Assembly (NCBI GenBank): GCA_024690825.1
Contig: JAILOK010000052.1
Span: forward strand, 1 to 33,354
Reading direction: 5' to 3'
Length of the DNA: 33,354 bases
Origin: Lachnospiraceae bacterium
GTDB lineage: Bacteria; Bacillota; Clostridia; Lachnospirales; Lachnospiraceae
In this document: positions 8,254-16,365 of the stretch, piece after piece
Layout of the letters: each line of letters begins with the position of its first letter
Numbering within the stretch: the first letter of the stretch is position 1
The notes under the pieces: model-generated
The model's input: the letters and a program-made list of their open reading frames with translations, nothing else
The model's database searches: none
Told to the model about the DNA's origin: nothing
Translations under genes and position numbers: made by a program

Positions 8254-8595
8254 ATGATAACTTTAGATGCTTTGAAAGAATACGGCGCGGATACCGAAAC
8301 GGGACTTAAAAGATGCATGGGAAACGAAGCCCTGTACTTAAGGCTTGTGGGATCTGTCAAGGATGAACCCGGATTTGACGCGCTTAAAGATGCAATAGAA
8401 AAAAAGGATCTGGATAAAGCTTTTGATGCGGCTCATGCGTTAAAGGGGGTTTTGGGAAATCTTTCGCTGACACCGCTTTATGATGCGGTATCCGGGATCA
8501 CCGAAATGCTGCGCGCGCGGACTGACACGGATTATTCGGAACTTCTTGCAAAACTTCAGGAGGCAAGGGATGAGCTTGCAGGACTCTGCGGATAA
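8254..8595 (+). CDS. Hpt-domain phosphotransfer protein
   Basis: The product is 113 aa. I chose the ATG at 8254 because AGAGGAGA lies just upstream; an in-frame upstream ATG at 8209 would add 15 residues with no family resemblance. The segment AHALKGVLGNLSL matches the Hpt signature, in which the His accepts phosphate from a receiver domain. The flanking sequence is predicted helical, as in a four-helix bundle. The start of the hybrid kinase overlaps the last 26 bases of this gene, which implies translational coupling and a shared phosphorelay. Such a relay normally passes phosphate to a further response regulator, but none lies in this window. Confidence 0.88.
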   Translation: MITLDALKEYGADTETGLKRCMGNEALYLRLVGSVKDEPGFDALKDAIEKKDLDKAFDAAHALKGVLGNLSLTPLYDAVSGITEMLRARTDTDYSELLAKLQEARDELAGLCG

Positions 8596-11500
8596 AAAGA
8601 AACAATCCTTCGGGGAAAGAAGGACAGGCGTGATACAGGCGGCAGTTGCCGGCTGTATCATTGTTGCGGCAATTCTTATAATAGGAACAATCTGGACCGG
8701 AAAGAGCGCAAGCCGGGATGCCGAAAAGGCGGTCAGGAATGTCAGCCTTTTGTATTTGGATGAGCTTGCCGGCAGACGCGAGCAGGTAGTTGCCTCAACT
8801 CTCGAAGATTATGCCAAGGATATGGATGTTGCCATAGGACTCATAGACAAGAGCGATCTTGAAAGCGTGGAAGCCCTCCGGGAATATCAGGCAAGGATGA
8901 AGCAGCTGTACGGTCTTGAAAAATTTGCCTTTGTGGATGAGAACGGACTTATCTATACCTCACGCGGGACCAGGACCGATATCGACAGGTATGACTTTGA
9001 CTATAAAGAGATATCCGGACCGGAGATCTCGATCATGGATGCCGGCGAAAATGAGAGGAAGGTTGTCGTCGCCGAACCCGTGGACCGTCTCGATCTTTGC
9101 GGTCATAACCTGGTGGCTGCCTTCATGGAAATGGACATGGGAAACTTCCTTGATGCAGCGTCGCTTCAGACGGGGAACAACAAGACCACCTTCTGCAACA
9201 TATACAGGCATGACGGCATGTCATTTACGGGACTGGTGCTCGGAGGACTTTCCGACGAGGACAATCTTTTAAAGGCCCTGGAACATGCCGAATACGATGA
9301 AGGCTATGATTATGAGACCGTAAAAGATGAGTTTGAGCATAATAAAAGCGGAATTGTGTCCTTCACCTACGACGGTATCAGAGAAACCCTGAGCTATGTT
9401 CCGATCCACGGGACTGACTGGATGCTGACCTATCTCATACGCGAGAGCGTGATAAGCGATCAGATAGATGCCATTTCCGAAGGGATAATAGAAAGAAGCC
9501 TGATCCTTTCGGTCATCACTGCCCTGATCCTGCTTGCCATTTCCGCGGTGATGATCTTTCAGACGAGGAAGGCAGTATGTCTCATCTCTGAAAGAGAGAC
9601 GGCCGAAATGCTGCAGCAGGAGCTCGAAGAGAGGATCGCGCTTCAGGACGAGCTTTTAGAGCAGGAAAAAATGCGGACGCAGCAGGACAACATGATCACG
9701 GCAATGGCCTCCGATTACAGGAGTGTTTATTATGTGGATCTTGATACCGGGAGAGGCATCTGCTACAGGCGGGAGGATAACAGATACGATAATATCGGTC
9801 CCGGTGATGAATTTGACTACATGGAAAAGTTCAGCGAGTATGCACAAAACTATGTGGCTGAGGAGAACAGAGATGCTTTCCTTGAGTTTATCCGGCCCGA
9901 TTCGATACGCGAAGCCCTCAAGACCAATACGCTGATCACCTTAAGGTACCTTGTCAGAAAGGACGGAGAGGAAACCTATGAGATGCTGCGCATGGCGGGC
10001 GTCAGACACCCCGAGGACAGGGCTGATCATATCGTGCACGCTGTCGGCGCAGGCTTTACCGATATAGATTCGGAAATGAGAGATTCGCTTGCAAAGAACC
10101 AGGCGCTTTCGGACGCTCTTGCGGCAGCCGAGCAGGCAAGCAAGGCAAAGACAGCGTTCCTGTCAAATATGAGCCATGAGATAAGGACGCCCATGAATGC
10201 CATCATAGGACTTGATTCACTGGCGCTTCGAAGGGAGGATATTTCGGATGAGACGAGGGGATATCTTGAAAAGATCGGTGACAGCGCCAGGCATCTGCTG
10301 GGGCTTATCAATGATATCCTTGACATGAGCCGCATAGAATCCGGGCGGATAGTCCTGCGCAAGGAGGAATTTTCCTTCCGCGCGATGCTTGAACAGATAA
10401 ATACCATGGTGATGTCCCAGTGCAGCGAAAAAGGACTTAAGTATGAATGCAGGGTTACTGGCGGTGTCGCCGATTTCTATATAGGCGACGACATGAAGCT
10501 CAAGCAGGTTCTCATCAACATCCTCAGCAATGCCATAAAGTTCACCGATGCGCCGGGCGATGTCACTTTGGAGGTTGAAAGGACCAATGTCTTTGACGAT
10601 CAGACCACGATCAGATTCGTAATAAAGGATACCGGCGTGGGGATCAGCAGCCAGTTCCTCCCGATGATATTCGATTCCTTCACCCAGGAGGACAGCAGCC
10701 GGGTAAATAAATACGGATCCACGGGCCTGGGTATGGCCATCACAAAGAATATCGTGGAACTGATGAACGGCACGATATCCGTTGAATCCGAAAAAGGCGC
10801 GGGCACTCAGTTTACGGTGGTCATTACCCTGAGGAACTGTGATCATGCCGGTATAGACAGCAACTTTATCAATGTGAACGATCTGCGCATCCTTGTGGTG
10901 GATGATGAGGATGTGGCAGCGGAGCATGCGCGCCTGGTGCTTGATGAGGCGGGGATCAAGGCGGATGTGGCCTTAAGCGGTCCCGAAGCATTGAACATGC
11001 TTGAGGTTGCGCATACCAAGCAGGAGCATTACAACCTGGTGCTCCTTGACTGGAAGATGCCGGAAATGGACGGGATCGAGGTGGCCAGGGAGATCAGAAA
11101 GAGATATGACAACGAGACTACGGTCATCATCCTCACATCCTTTAACTGGGATGAGATAATGGACGAGGAGCTTCACATCGGTGTGGACAGCTTCCTCGCA
11201 AAGCCTTTATTTGCGTCAAATGTCGTGGATGAATTTGAAAGGATAGCGCACAGGAACAACATAAGCCTCATCAGGAAAAAGAAGAGGGCCGATCTTGCCG
11301 GAAAGAGGGTACTCCTTGCCGAGGATATGGAGATAAATGCCGAGATCATGAAGGAAGTGCTTGCGGTAAAGGAGATCGTCACCGAACATGCCGCAAACGG
11401 CATGGAAGCGCTTGAGATGTTCAAAAAGAGTGATGAGTTTTATTATGATGCCGTGCTCATGGATGTACGGATGCCGAAAATGGACGGACTTGAGGCGACT

Positions 11501-11701
11501 GAGGCGATCAGAAAGCTTGACAGAAAAGATGCCGGCATTACCCCGATCATCGCCATGACGGCAAATGCTTTTGATGAAGATGTTCAAAGATCTCTTCAGG
11601 TCGGAATGAACGCACACCTTTCAAAGCCCGTTGAGCCTGACAGACTTTATCAGTCCCTGGAGGAACTGATCTGGGAAGCGGGCGAAAAAATAAAAAGTTA
11701 A
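8570..11701 (+). CDS. Membrane hybrid histidine kinase with two receiver domains
   Basis: The product has 1043 aa from the ATG at 8570, which is preceded by CAGGAGG at the correct distance; the frame is open further upstream but without a ribosome site. In order: transmembrane helix 1 (about 21-43), an extracytoplasmic sensor of about 260 residues, transmembrane helix 2 (about 308-332), a coiled coil (340-375), a PAS-like region, HisKA with the phosphorylated H536 in SHEIRTPMNAI, and an ATPase with N-box SNAIKF, DTGVGIS and GSTGLGM. The first receiver has its Asp at D827 (LLDWKMPEMDG) and the second at D965 (LMDVRMPKMDG). Both look active. The gene overlaps the Hpt gene. The signal is unknown. 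Its position after a RiPP export operon allows, but does not prove, a role in sensing the peptide. Confidence 0.93.
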   Translation: MSLQDSADKKKQSFGERRTGVIQAAVAGCIIVAAILIIGTIWTGKSASRDAEKAVRNVSLLYLDELAGRREQVVASTLEDYAKDMDVAIGLIDKSDLESVEALREYQARMKQLYGLEKFAFVDENGLIYTSRGTRTDIDRYDFDYKEISGPEISIMDAGENERKVVVAEPVDRLDLCGHNLVAAFMEMDMGNFLDAASLQTGNNKTTFCNIYRHDGMSFTGLVLGGLSDEDNLLKALEHAEYDEGYDYETVKDEFEHNKSGIVSFTYDGIRETLSYVPIHGTDWMLTYLIRESVISDQIDAISEGIIERSLILSVITALILLAISAVMIFQTRKAVCLISERETAEMLQQELEERIALQDELLEQEKMRTQQDNMITAMASDYRSVYYVDLDTGRGICYRREDNRYDNIGPGDEFDYMEKFSEYAQNYVAEENRDAFLEFIRPDSIREALKTNTLITLRYLVRKDGEETYEMLRMAGVRHPEDRADHIVHAVGAGFTDIDSEMRDSLAKNQALSDALAAAEQASKAKTAFLSNMSHEIRTPMNAIIGLDSLALRREDISDETRGYLEKIGDSARHLLGLINDILDMSRIESGRIVLRKEEFSFRAMLEQINTMVMSQCSEKGLKYECRVTGGVADFYIGDDMKLKQVLINILSNAIKFTDAPGDVTLEVERTNVFDDQTTIRFVIKDTGVGISSQFLPMIFDSFTQEDSSRVNKYGSTGLGMAITKNIVELMNGTISVESEKGAGTQFTVVITLRNCDHAGIDSNFINVNDLRILVVDDEDVAAEHARLVLDEAGIKADVALSGPEALNMLEVAHTKQEHYNLVLLDWKMPEMDGIEVAREIRKRYDNETTVIILTSFNWDEIMDEELHIGVDSFLAKPLFASNVVDEFERIAHRNNISLIRKKKRADLAGKRVLLAEDMEINAEIMKEVLAVKEIVTEHAANGMEALEMFKKSDEFYYDAVLMDVRMPKMDGLEATEAIRKLDRKDAGITPIIAMTANAFDEDVQRSLQVGMNAHLSKPVEPDRLYQSLEELIWEAGEKIKS

Positions 11702-11727
11702 GCTGAAATCATCAAACGGAGGGAAAA

Positions 11728-12906
11728 ATGAACAAAAAAAATTTCAAGATCATCACATGCTTACTCGTTGTTATCTGTCTCATGACAGGTATTGTGGGAT
11801 GTTCGGTAACCATCGATCCCGACTCTTCCGATAAGGAAAGGTCCGGGGTCAGGGTGAATGTTTCAGAGTCCGGAGAGGATGTTTCGTCAGAGGATGAAGC
11901 AAAACTTGAATTCTGGAGTGAGGATTCAAAGGCGGCCGCATCCATCAGGGATTATGTGGAAAGAGTGACCGACAGTTCTTCGGATTCCTTCATTCCGGTT
12001 GAAGACCGTATCGCGGTATTCGATATGGACGGAACGATAATAGGAGAGCTGTATCCGTCATATTTTGAGTATTTGATGCTCATTCACAGGGCGCTCCACG
12101 ATGACACCTATGATGCGCCGGATGATATGAAGGAATTTGCCGAAGCGCTTGAGAAGGGCATCTACGACGGGAATATGCCGGATAACCACGAAAGGCTCCA
12201 TGCAAAATACACAGGGATCGCCTATGCGGGGATGACGCCCGATGAGCTCCGGGCCTATACGAAGGAATATATGAAGACCGCGGCTGACGGATTTACGAAC
12301 CTGACAAAGGGTGAAGCTTTCTACAAGCCCATGGTATCTCTGGTAAAATATCTGACCGCAAATGATTTCACCGTATATATCGTGAGCGGATCAAACAGGG
12401 AGATCGTCCGCACGATGGCCAAAGATCAGCTCGGAGTACCCGAGAACAGGGTGATCGGCATGAGCTATACAATGGTCGCCGAGAATCAGGACGGAGAGGA
12501 CGGTCTTGAATATGTCTATACAAAGGATGACAAGGTGGTCATGGGTGAGGATCTTGTGATCAAGACGATAAAGATGAACAAGGTCAGCGTCATTGCCCGG
12601 GAGATAGGAAAGGTTCCCGTTCTTTCGTTCGGAAATTCTTCAGGTGACCAGTCCATGGCCCAGTATATCGTTAACAACGATCAGTATGAGACAAAGGCAT
12701 TTATGCTCATGTGCGACGATCTGGAGCGTGAGCACGGCAACATGAAAAAGGCCGGTGACATGAAACAGATGTGTGAAGACTGCGGCTTCGAGCCGATCTC
12801 CATGAGAGATGATTTCGCCACGATCTACGGCGATGATGTCGAGGCAGTGCCTTACGAACAGCTCGAGGTGGACGAGCCGGACGAAGCTCTCGATCCGGCA
12901 GCATAA
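11728..12906 (+). CDS. HAD-superfamily phosphatase lipoprotein
   Basis: The product has 392 aa. The N-terminus is a lipoprotein signal ending in I-V-G-C (C25), so the enzyme is probably anchored on the outer face of the membrane. A Ser/Asp/Glu-rich linker follows (about 28-75). The HAD motif I is FDMDGT with nucleophile D99 and acid D101. Motif II is the Ser in YIVSGS, and a GNSSGDQSM segment supplies the motif IV acid. The long insert between motifs I and II is helical and would be a C1-type cap, as in phosphoserine-phosphatase-like enzymes (PF12710 type). GGAGGG sits 8 bases before the ATG, and the gap to the kinase gene is 26 bases, so co-transcription is likely. The substrate is unknown. 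The acidic tail (VDEPDEALDPAA) is unremarkable. Confidence 0.85.
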   Translation: MNKKNFKIITCLLVVICLMTGIVGCSVTIDPDSSDKERSGVRVNVSESGEDVSSEDEAKLEFWSEDSKAAASIRDYVERVTDSSSDSFIPVEDRIAVFDMDGTIIGELYPSYFEYLMLIHRALHDDTYDAPDDMKEFAEALEKGIYDGNMPDNHERLHAKYTGIAYAGMTPDELRAYTKEYMKTAADGFTNLTKGEAFYKPMVSLVKYLTANDFTVYIVSGSNREIVRTMAKDQLGVPENRVIGMSYTMVAENQDGEDGLEYVYTKDDKVVMGEDLVIKTIKMNKVSVIAREIGKVPVLSFGNSSGDQSMAQYIVNNDQYETKAFMLMCDDLEREHGNMKKAGDMKQMCEDCGFEPISMRDDFATIYGDDVEAVPYEQLEVDEPDEALDPAA

Positions 12907-12915
12907 TGGTGACAT

Positions 12916-12951
12916 AGGTGACAGAGGGACGGTCCCTCTGTCACCTTTTTT
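12916..12951 (+). terminator. Palindromic terminator, copy 1 of a repeat family
   Basis: Two perfect 15-base arms (12916-12930 and 12932-12946, beginning AGGTGACAGAGGGAC) flank a single base, and a run of five or more T follows on the plus strand. It should end the Hpt/kinase/phosphatase transcript. It is placed between convergent genes, 9 bases after the phosphatase stop, and the minus-strand gene stops at 12955. The minus side lacks a T-tract, so termination of the opposite transcript would be weaker. The same core recurs at 14577-14601 and 22540-22630. Confidence 0.85.
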
Positions 12952-12954
12952 ATT

Positions 12955-14520
12955 TTATCTGTCGTACCATTTCTCGGCATCCTTACGGAATTTGTCGAAT
13001 GCCTCGTGATTCATGTAGATCATGTGTCCCGAAGGATAATAAGTAAAGGACAGATTATCCTCCCTGTTTTCGGGTATGAATGCATGATTGTATGCCCATT
13101 CGGCCGAATAGAACGGAGTCGCGCCATCGTAATATCCGCAGAGAACCCAGATCTTTAAGAAGGAATTCTTTCCGAGACATCCGGCAATGATATCCTGCTG
13201 GTTAAGATACTCGCCCTCGGGAAATGTCCATTTTGTGTTCACTTCAAGAGAAAGAGGAATGAAGGGAGTGTCCGTATCATATCCGAGTTCACTCGTGAGG
13301 TATTCCAGATAGGAATTTGTGTAAGCGATATCCGTGGAAAAGCCGGAAGGGTCACCTGATCCGTCATCAAGGGAGCCTCCGGTGTTCGGCCCCGTGATCC
13401 TGCCGTCATATCTGCCTACCATCAGTCCTTCATCTTTAAGAAGATTGGAAGAGAAGACATCCAGGTCGATTCTTAAATTGTTTTCGAGGATCAGATCTTT
13501 GGGCAGACCTATGTAGCCGGACATCTTTTCAGCCAGATCATCCTTTTTTGCTTTTGGCAGCCTCCTGCCGATAAAAAGCGCGGGAACATATTCCGTCTCC
13601 ACAAATTCACGGACTTCTTCCAGATAATCCTCAAGCTCCATGTCCAGATATTCTTCGGAGAGTTTTTTGTGATACCAGGCGTCTGCCGCATATGTGGGGA
13701 TATAGACCGTGTAGGGTGTATCGTTGCCGCCGCCGGCCATCAGCGCGGAATAATCGTTGACAGTTGAAATGAGCATCAGGCCGTTTATATATACCGCGTA
13801 ACGGTTTACCAGATAATCGCACACGCCGACCGCGCGTACGGTCCCGTAGGATTCGCCTGCGATATACTTCTTCGATCCCCATCTTTTCTTGCGGTTGGTA
13901 TACTGGCGGATGAAATCCCCCACCGACTGGATATCCTTATCGTATCCGAGGAAATAGTCCTCGTCCTCCTCGTTGGATGCATGTGAATAGCCTGTTCCCA
14001 CGGGATCGATGAAGACAAGATCCGTCATGTCAAGAACGGAATTCTCATTGTCGATGATCTTTGTGGGCAGAGAAACGGCACAGCCCGTTTCATCAAGCTC
14101 GGCAGTGCGGGGTCCGAGACATCCGAACTGTATGCAGTAACTGCTGGCGCCGGGGCCGCCGTTGAAGGCAAAGGTGACAGGACGGTCTGTCTTATCTTCG
14201 ATATCGTCTCTTGTATATGCGGTATAAAACATTTCGCATGTTTTTCCGCCGCTTTCAAGGACCATTGTGCCGGCCTCCGCCGTGTAGGAGATATCTTCTC
14301 CCTTGATAGAAACCGTATGCTTTGTCGTGACTATGTTGTCATCAGGCCGCTCGCTTTTGCCGCCTTCTTCGTCCTCGTCCCTGCCCGTTTCGGGTTCTTC
14401 CGCTTCTTCCTTCATCTCCTCGATGACCCCATCGGAAGCAGCGGGTTCCGCAAACGCCGATGTCGGAAAAGCGCAGACGAAAAGACCGGTGATCGTGATC
14501 CATGCCAGTGTTTTTTTCAT
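12955..14520 (-). CDS. Secreted S10-family serine carboxypeptidase-like protein
   Basis: The product has 521 aa. A Sec signal peptide of about 24 residues (cut after SAFA) precedes a very acidic low-complexity linker (about 33-60). The catalytic domain shows the S10 hallmarks: NGGPGASS for the oxyanion hole (120-127), FIDPVGTGYSH (170-180), the nucleophile Ser224 in GESYG, Asp465 in CGYYDGATPF, and His499 in SGHMIY. All three triad residues are in expected order and spacing, so the enzyme should be active outside the cell, trimming C-terminal residues of peptides or hydrolysing esters. The start is supported by AGGAGGG on the minus strand and by an extended -10 promoter about 40 bases upstream. 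It is transcribed convergently with the phosphatase and divergently from the MATE pump, apparently as a single gene. Confidence 0.9.
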   Translation of the reverse strand: MKKTLAWITITGLFVCAFPTSAFAEPAASDGVIEEMKEEAEEPETGRDEDEEGGKSERPDDNIVTTKHTVSIKGEDISYTAEAGTMVLESGGKTCEMFYTAYTRDDIEDKTDRPVTFAFNGGPGASSYCIQFGCLGPRTAELDETGCAVSLPTKIIDNENSVLDMTDLVFIDPVGTGYSHASNEEDEDYFLGYDKDIQSVGDFIRQYTNRKKRWGSKKYIAGESYGTVRAVGVCDYLVNRYAVYINGLMLISTVNDYSALMAGGGNDTPYTVYIPTYAADAWYHKKLSEEYLDMELEDYLEEVREFVETEYVPALFIGRRLPKAKKDDLAEKMSGYIGLPKDLILENNLRIDLDVFSSNLLKDEGLMVGRYDGRITGPNTGGSLDDGSGDPSGFSTDIAYTNSYLEYLTSELGYDTDTPFIPLSLEVNTKWTFPEGEYLNQQDIIAGCLGKNSFLKIWVLCGYYDGATPFYSAEWAYNHAFIPENREDNLSFTYYPSGHMIYMNHEAFDKFRKDAEKWYDR

Positions 14521-14561
14521 ACCATCCCTCCTATCGTTTGTATAATAAAAATCTATCTGCT

Positions 14562-14570
14562 ATTATACCA
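14562..14570 (-). promoter_or_regulatory. Extended -10 promoter of the S10 peptidase gene
   Basis: Read on the minus strand, TGG-TATAAT gives a perfect -10 hexamer (14562-14567) with an upstream TG. The -35 region is poor, which extended -10 promoters tolerate. The leader to the start codon at 14520 would be about 35 bases. Confidence 0.55.
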
Positions 14571-14576
14571 TACATG

Positions 14577-14601
14577 TGTGACAGAAGGACGGTTTTTGAC
14601 A
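14577..14601 (+). repeat. Degenerate copy 2 of the TGACAG/GGACGG repeat
   Basis: TGTGACAGAAGGACGGTTTT followed by TGACA keeps the left arm and the GGACGGT centre of the palindromes at 12916 and 22540, but the right arm has decayed. It therefore cannot form the perfect hairpin. Its last bases supply a TTGACA hexamer (14596-14601) that could act as a -35 for the MATE gene, but no good -10 follows at 17 bases. Confidence 0.5.
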
Positions 14602-14611
14602 TATCTATTAT

Positions 14612-14732
14612 CGGATGATACACATAATTTGCCCCTATGCGTGCATCCTTGCACGGATTTGCTGCGCGGTGAACATTCGCTAAGATAATAACAGCATCCT
14701 CACAGAGCACAATATTATATGTGCATCATCCG
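14612..14732 (+). other. Imperfect long-range inverted repeat enclosing a hairpin, upstream of MATE gene
   Basis: CGGATGAT (14612-14619) pairs with ATCATCCG (14725-14732). After one mismatch, CACATA (14621-14626) pairs with TATGTG (14718-14723), giving 14 closing pairs. Inside lies a hairpin, CGTGCA (14640-14645) with TGCACG (14650-14655). The element fills the space before the MATE gene and its right arm overlaps the alternative ATG at 14719. It may be a folded RNA leader or a very small mobile element. I do not recognise a known riboswitch class. Confidence 0.45.
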
Positions 14733-14751
14733 GGAAAAACAGTATGAAAAA

Positions 14752-16107
14752 ATGAAGCAGAAAAATTTCATCAATGCAAACTATATAAAGAAAATACTCG
14801 TGATCGCGGTTCCGATAATGCTCTCGAACCTCATCTCGCAGCTGCAGATGCTCATCGACAAGATCTTCATCGGAAGGCTGTCTTTGGAGGCCATGAGCGC
14901 GGTGGGAAATGCATCCACCCCGATGTGGACTACCATGAGCCTTATGTTTTCGCTGACCACGGGAGCAACGATCGTTGTCAGCCAGGCATATGGCGCGAAT
15001 GAAACGGATAAGGCAAAGAATACGCTTGCATCGCTTTTCAAATACAACAATGTGATGGGGGTGCTTTTATTCCTGTTCTGGTTTTTCATCCCGCAGACAG
15101 CATTTCATCTGATGGGCGTGGATGAGAGCATCATGGGGATGTGTACCGATTACGCGGTATATTTTGCACCGATCTTTATCATGAACGGGATAGGAACCTC
15201 GGTCAGCTGCCTTCTGCAGGTCAGTCAGAAGACTCAGATAATGATAGCGTACGGAGTATCAAGATCTGTCGCAAACGTGATACTCGACTATATAATGATC
15301 TTCGGACATTTCGGATTTCCGGCCATGGGCGTGAAGGGAGCGGCTCTGGCCACGACACTTGCAGAGGTTTTAGGAGACCTGATCGTACTGATATATGTCC
15401 TGGCTTCAAAGAAACTGAAGCTGCGTCCCTCATTTAAGCAGATAATGGCATCGGCTTTCAGACCGTACGCGGATACGATAAAAATGGGGGCGCCGGCAGC
15501 CTGCGAGGATTTTGCATGGAATCTCGGAAATCTGTATCTGATCGTCATGCTCAACAGGATATCGGTGGAAGCCGCTGGGATACATTCCATTGTCTTCAGC
15601 GTCGAGCTTATAGCAGTGGTGCTTGTCGGTTCGATAGGAACAGCCACTCTGACACTCTCGGGATATGAGACGGGAAAAAAGAATCCCGGGGGAGTATGGG
15701 AGGTTGTGAAAAATTCGGCCATATTAAGCTGGAGCATCTGCCTTGTCAATCTGGTCCTGTTTTTATTATGTCCGAAACAGATACTGGGACTGTTCACAAA
15801 GGATGCGGCAGTCATCAAAGCGGCCGGATTATATCTCCTTGTTGTGGGTGTGGATCTTTTCCCGAAGAGCGGAAATATCATTTTCGGCTCAGGCATAAAG
15901 GGCTTCGGACGGCCGGGCTGGATGTTAAAGACACAGATTTTGGGGACCGTGTTTATCATCACCTTCAGCACGGTCATGGTCCTGGTTTTTCACATGGGGA
16001 TCATCGAGATATTCTGTCTGGTGGTGGTCGACGAGACGCTGCGGTTCCTCCTCAACAACTGGAAACTGAAGAGCATCAGAAAAACGAAAGAGGAGATCAT
16101 GAAATGA
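14752..16107 (+). CDS. MATE-family multidrug/cation efflux protein
   Basis: The product has about 451 aa and about twelve hydrophobic helices, in two six-helix halves typical of MATE transporters. It starts with KKILVIAVPIMLSNLISQ, and PIMLSN and the IGRL turn after helix 1 are characteristic, as is the GATIVVSQAYGA segment in helix 2. MATE pumps exchange drugs or metabolites for Na+ or H+ across the membrane. Neither start has a strong ribosome site. I prefer the ATG at 14752, because MATE proteins usually begin a few residues before the first helix, but ATG 14719 would add 11 residues and overlaps the inverted repeat. It is a single-gene unit closed by a terminator just after its stop. The substrate cannot be told. 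Confidence 0.9.
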   Translation: MKQKNFINANYIKKILVIAVPIMLSNLISQLQMLIDKIFIGRLSLEAMSAVGNASTPMWTTMSLMFSLTTGATIVVSQAYGANETDKAKNTLASLFKYNNVMGVLLFLFWFFIPQTAFHLMGVDESIMGMCTDYAVYFAPIFIMNGIGTSVSCLLQVSQKTQIMIAYGVSRSVANVILDYIMIFGHFGFPAMGVKGAALATTLAEVLGDLIVLIYVLASKKLKLRPSFKQIMASAFRPYADTIKMGAPAACEDFAWNLGNLYLIVMLNRISVEAAGIHSIVFSVELIAVVLVGSIGTATLTLSGYETGKKNPGGVWEVVKNSAILSWSICLVNLVLFLLCPKQILGLFTKDAAVIKAAGLYLLVVGVDLFPKSGNIIFGSGIKGFGRPGWMLKTQILGTVFIITFSTVMVLVFHMGIIEIFCLVVVDETLRFLLNNWKLKSIRKTKEEIMK

Positions 16108-16114
16108 ACCGGAA

Positions 16115-16157
16115 AAAGAAACCGTTACAGCCCGCCTGTAACGGTTTCTTTATTTTA
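16115..16157 (+). terminator. Intrinsic terminator of the MATE gene
   Basis: Sixteen-base arms (16115-16130 and 16136-16151, core AAACCGTTACAG) enclose a CCCGC loop. They are followed by TTATTTT. The hairpin starts 8 bases after the MATE stop codon. Confidence 0.85.
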
Positions 16158-16171
16158 ATGGAGGTTTGCAA

Positions 16172-16210
16172 ATGAGAAAAAGAGTTTTTTTATCCGCTTG
16201 TTTTATCTGA
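16172..16210 (+). other. Twelve-codon ORF with a good ribosome site, possible remnant
   Basis: GGAGG (16160-16164) precedes an ATG at 16172 that encodes MRKRVFLSACFI before a stop. The residues look like the beginning of a signal peptide. It lies after the MATE terminator and before the propeller gene promoter. It may be the stump of a lost secreted-protein gene, or a chance ORF. The rest of 16211-16295 is AT-rich and shows nothing else I can support. Confidence 0.2.
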
Positions 16211-16295
16211 TTTTTATATCGTCCGAAAACCGCATTTTCTGAAGGGTTTTTACGATTTTTTTTGAAAGAAGCCCGTATTTTGGGCAGATTGCATC

Positions 16296-16324
16296 TTTAT
16301 ATGAAGCCGGATCTGTGTTATATT
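16296..16324 (+). promoter_or_regulatory. Promoter of the propeller/HD-GYP gene
   Basis: TTTATA (16296-16301) and TATATT (16319-16324) are 17 bases apart, with a TG one base before the -10. Transcription from about 16331 rules out the GTG at 16315 as the start and leaves a leader of about 35 bases to the ATG at 16366. Confidence 0.5.
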
Positions 16325-16365
16325 ACACAATATATGGTATGAAGTCGCCAAAAGGATCTCTTATT

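Noticed and set aside
8480-8569. Upstream extension of the hybrid kinase
   Set aside because: It lies in the Hpt coding region in another frame and has no ribosome site, whereas CAGGAGG precedes the ATG at 8570.
15288-15977. 229-codon minus-strand open frame
   Set aside because: It is antisense to the MATE gene, whose family assignment is clear.
16104-16175. Short ORF overlapping the MATE stop (MNRKKKPLQPACNGFF...)
   Set aside because: It reads straight through the intrinsic terminator hairpin, so it would rarely be transcribed whole, and it has no ribosome site of its own.
16315-16365. GTG-initiated N-terminal extension of the propeller/HD-GYP protein
   Set aside because: It overlaps the likely -10 element and would bury the signal peptide behind 17 extra residues.
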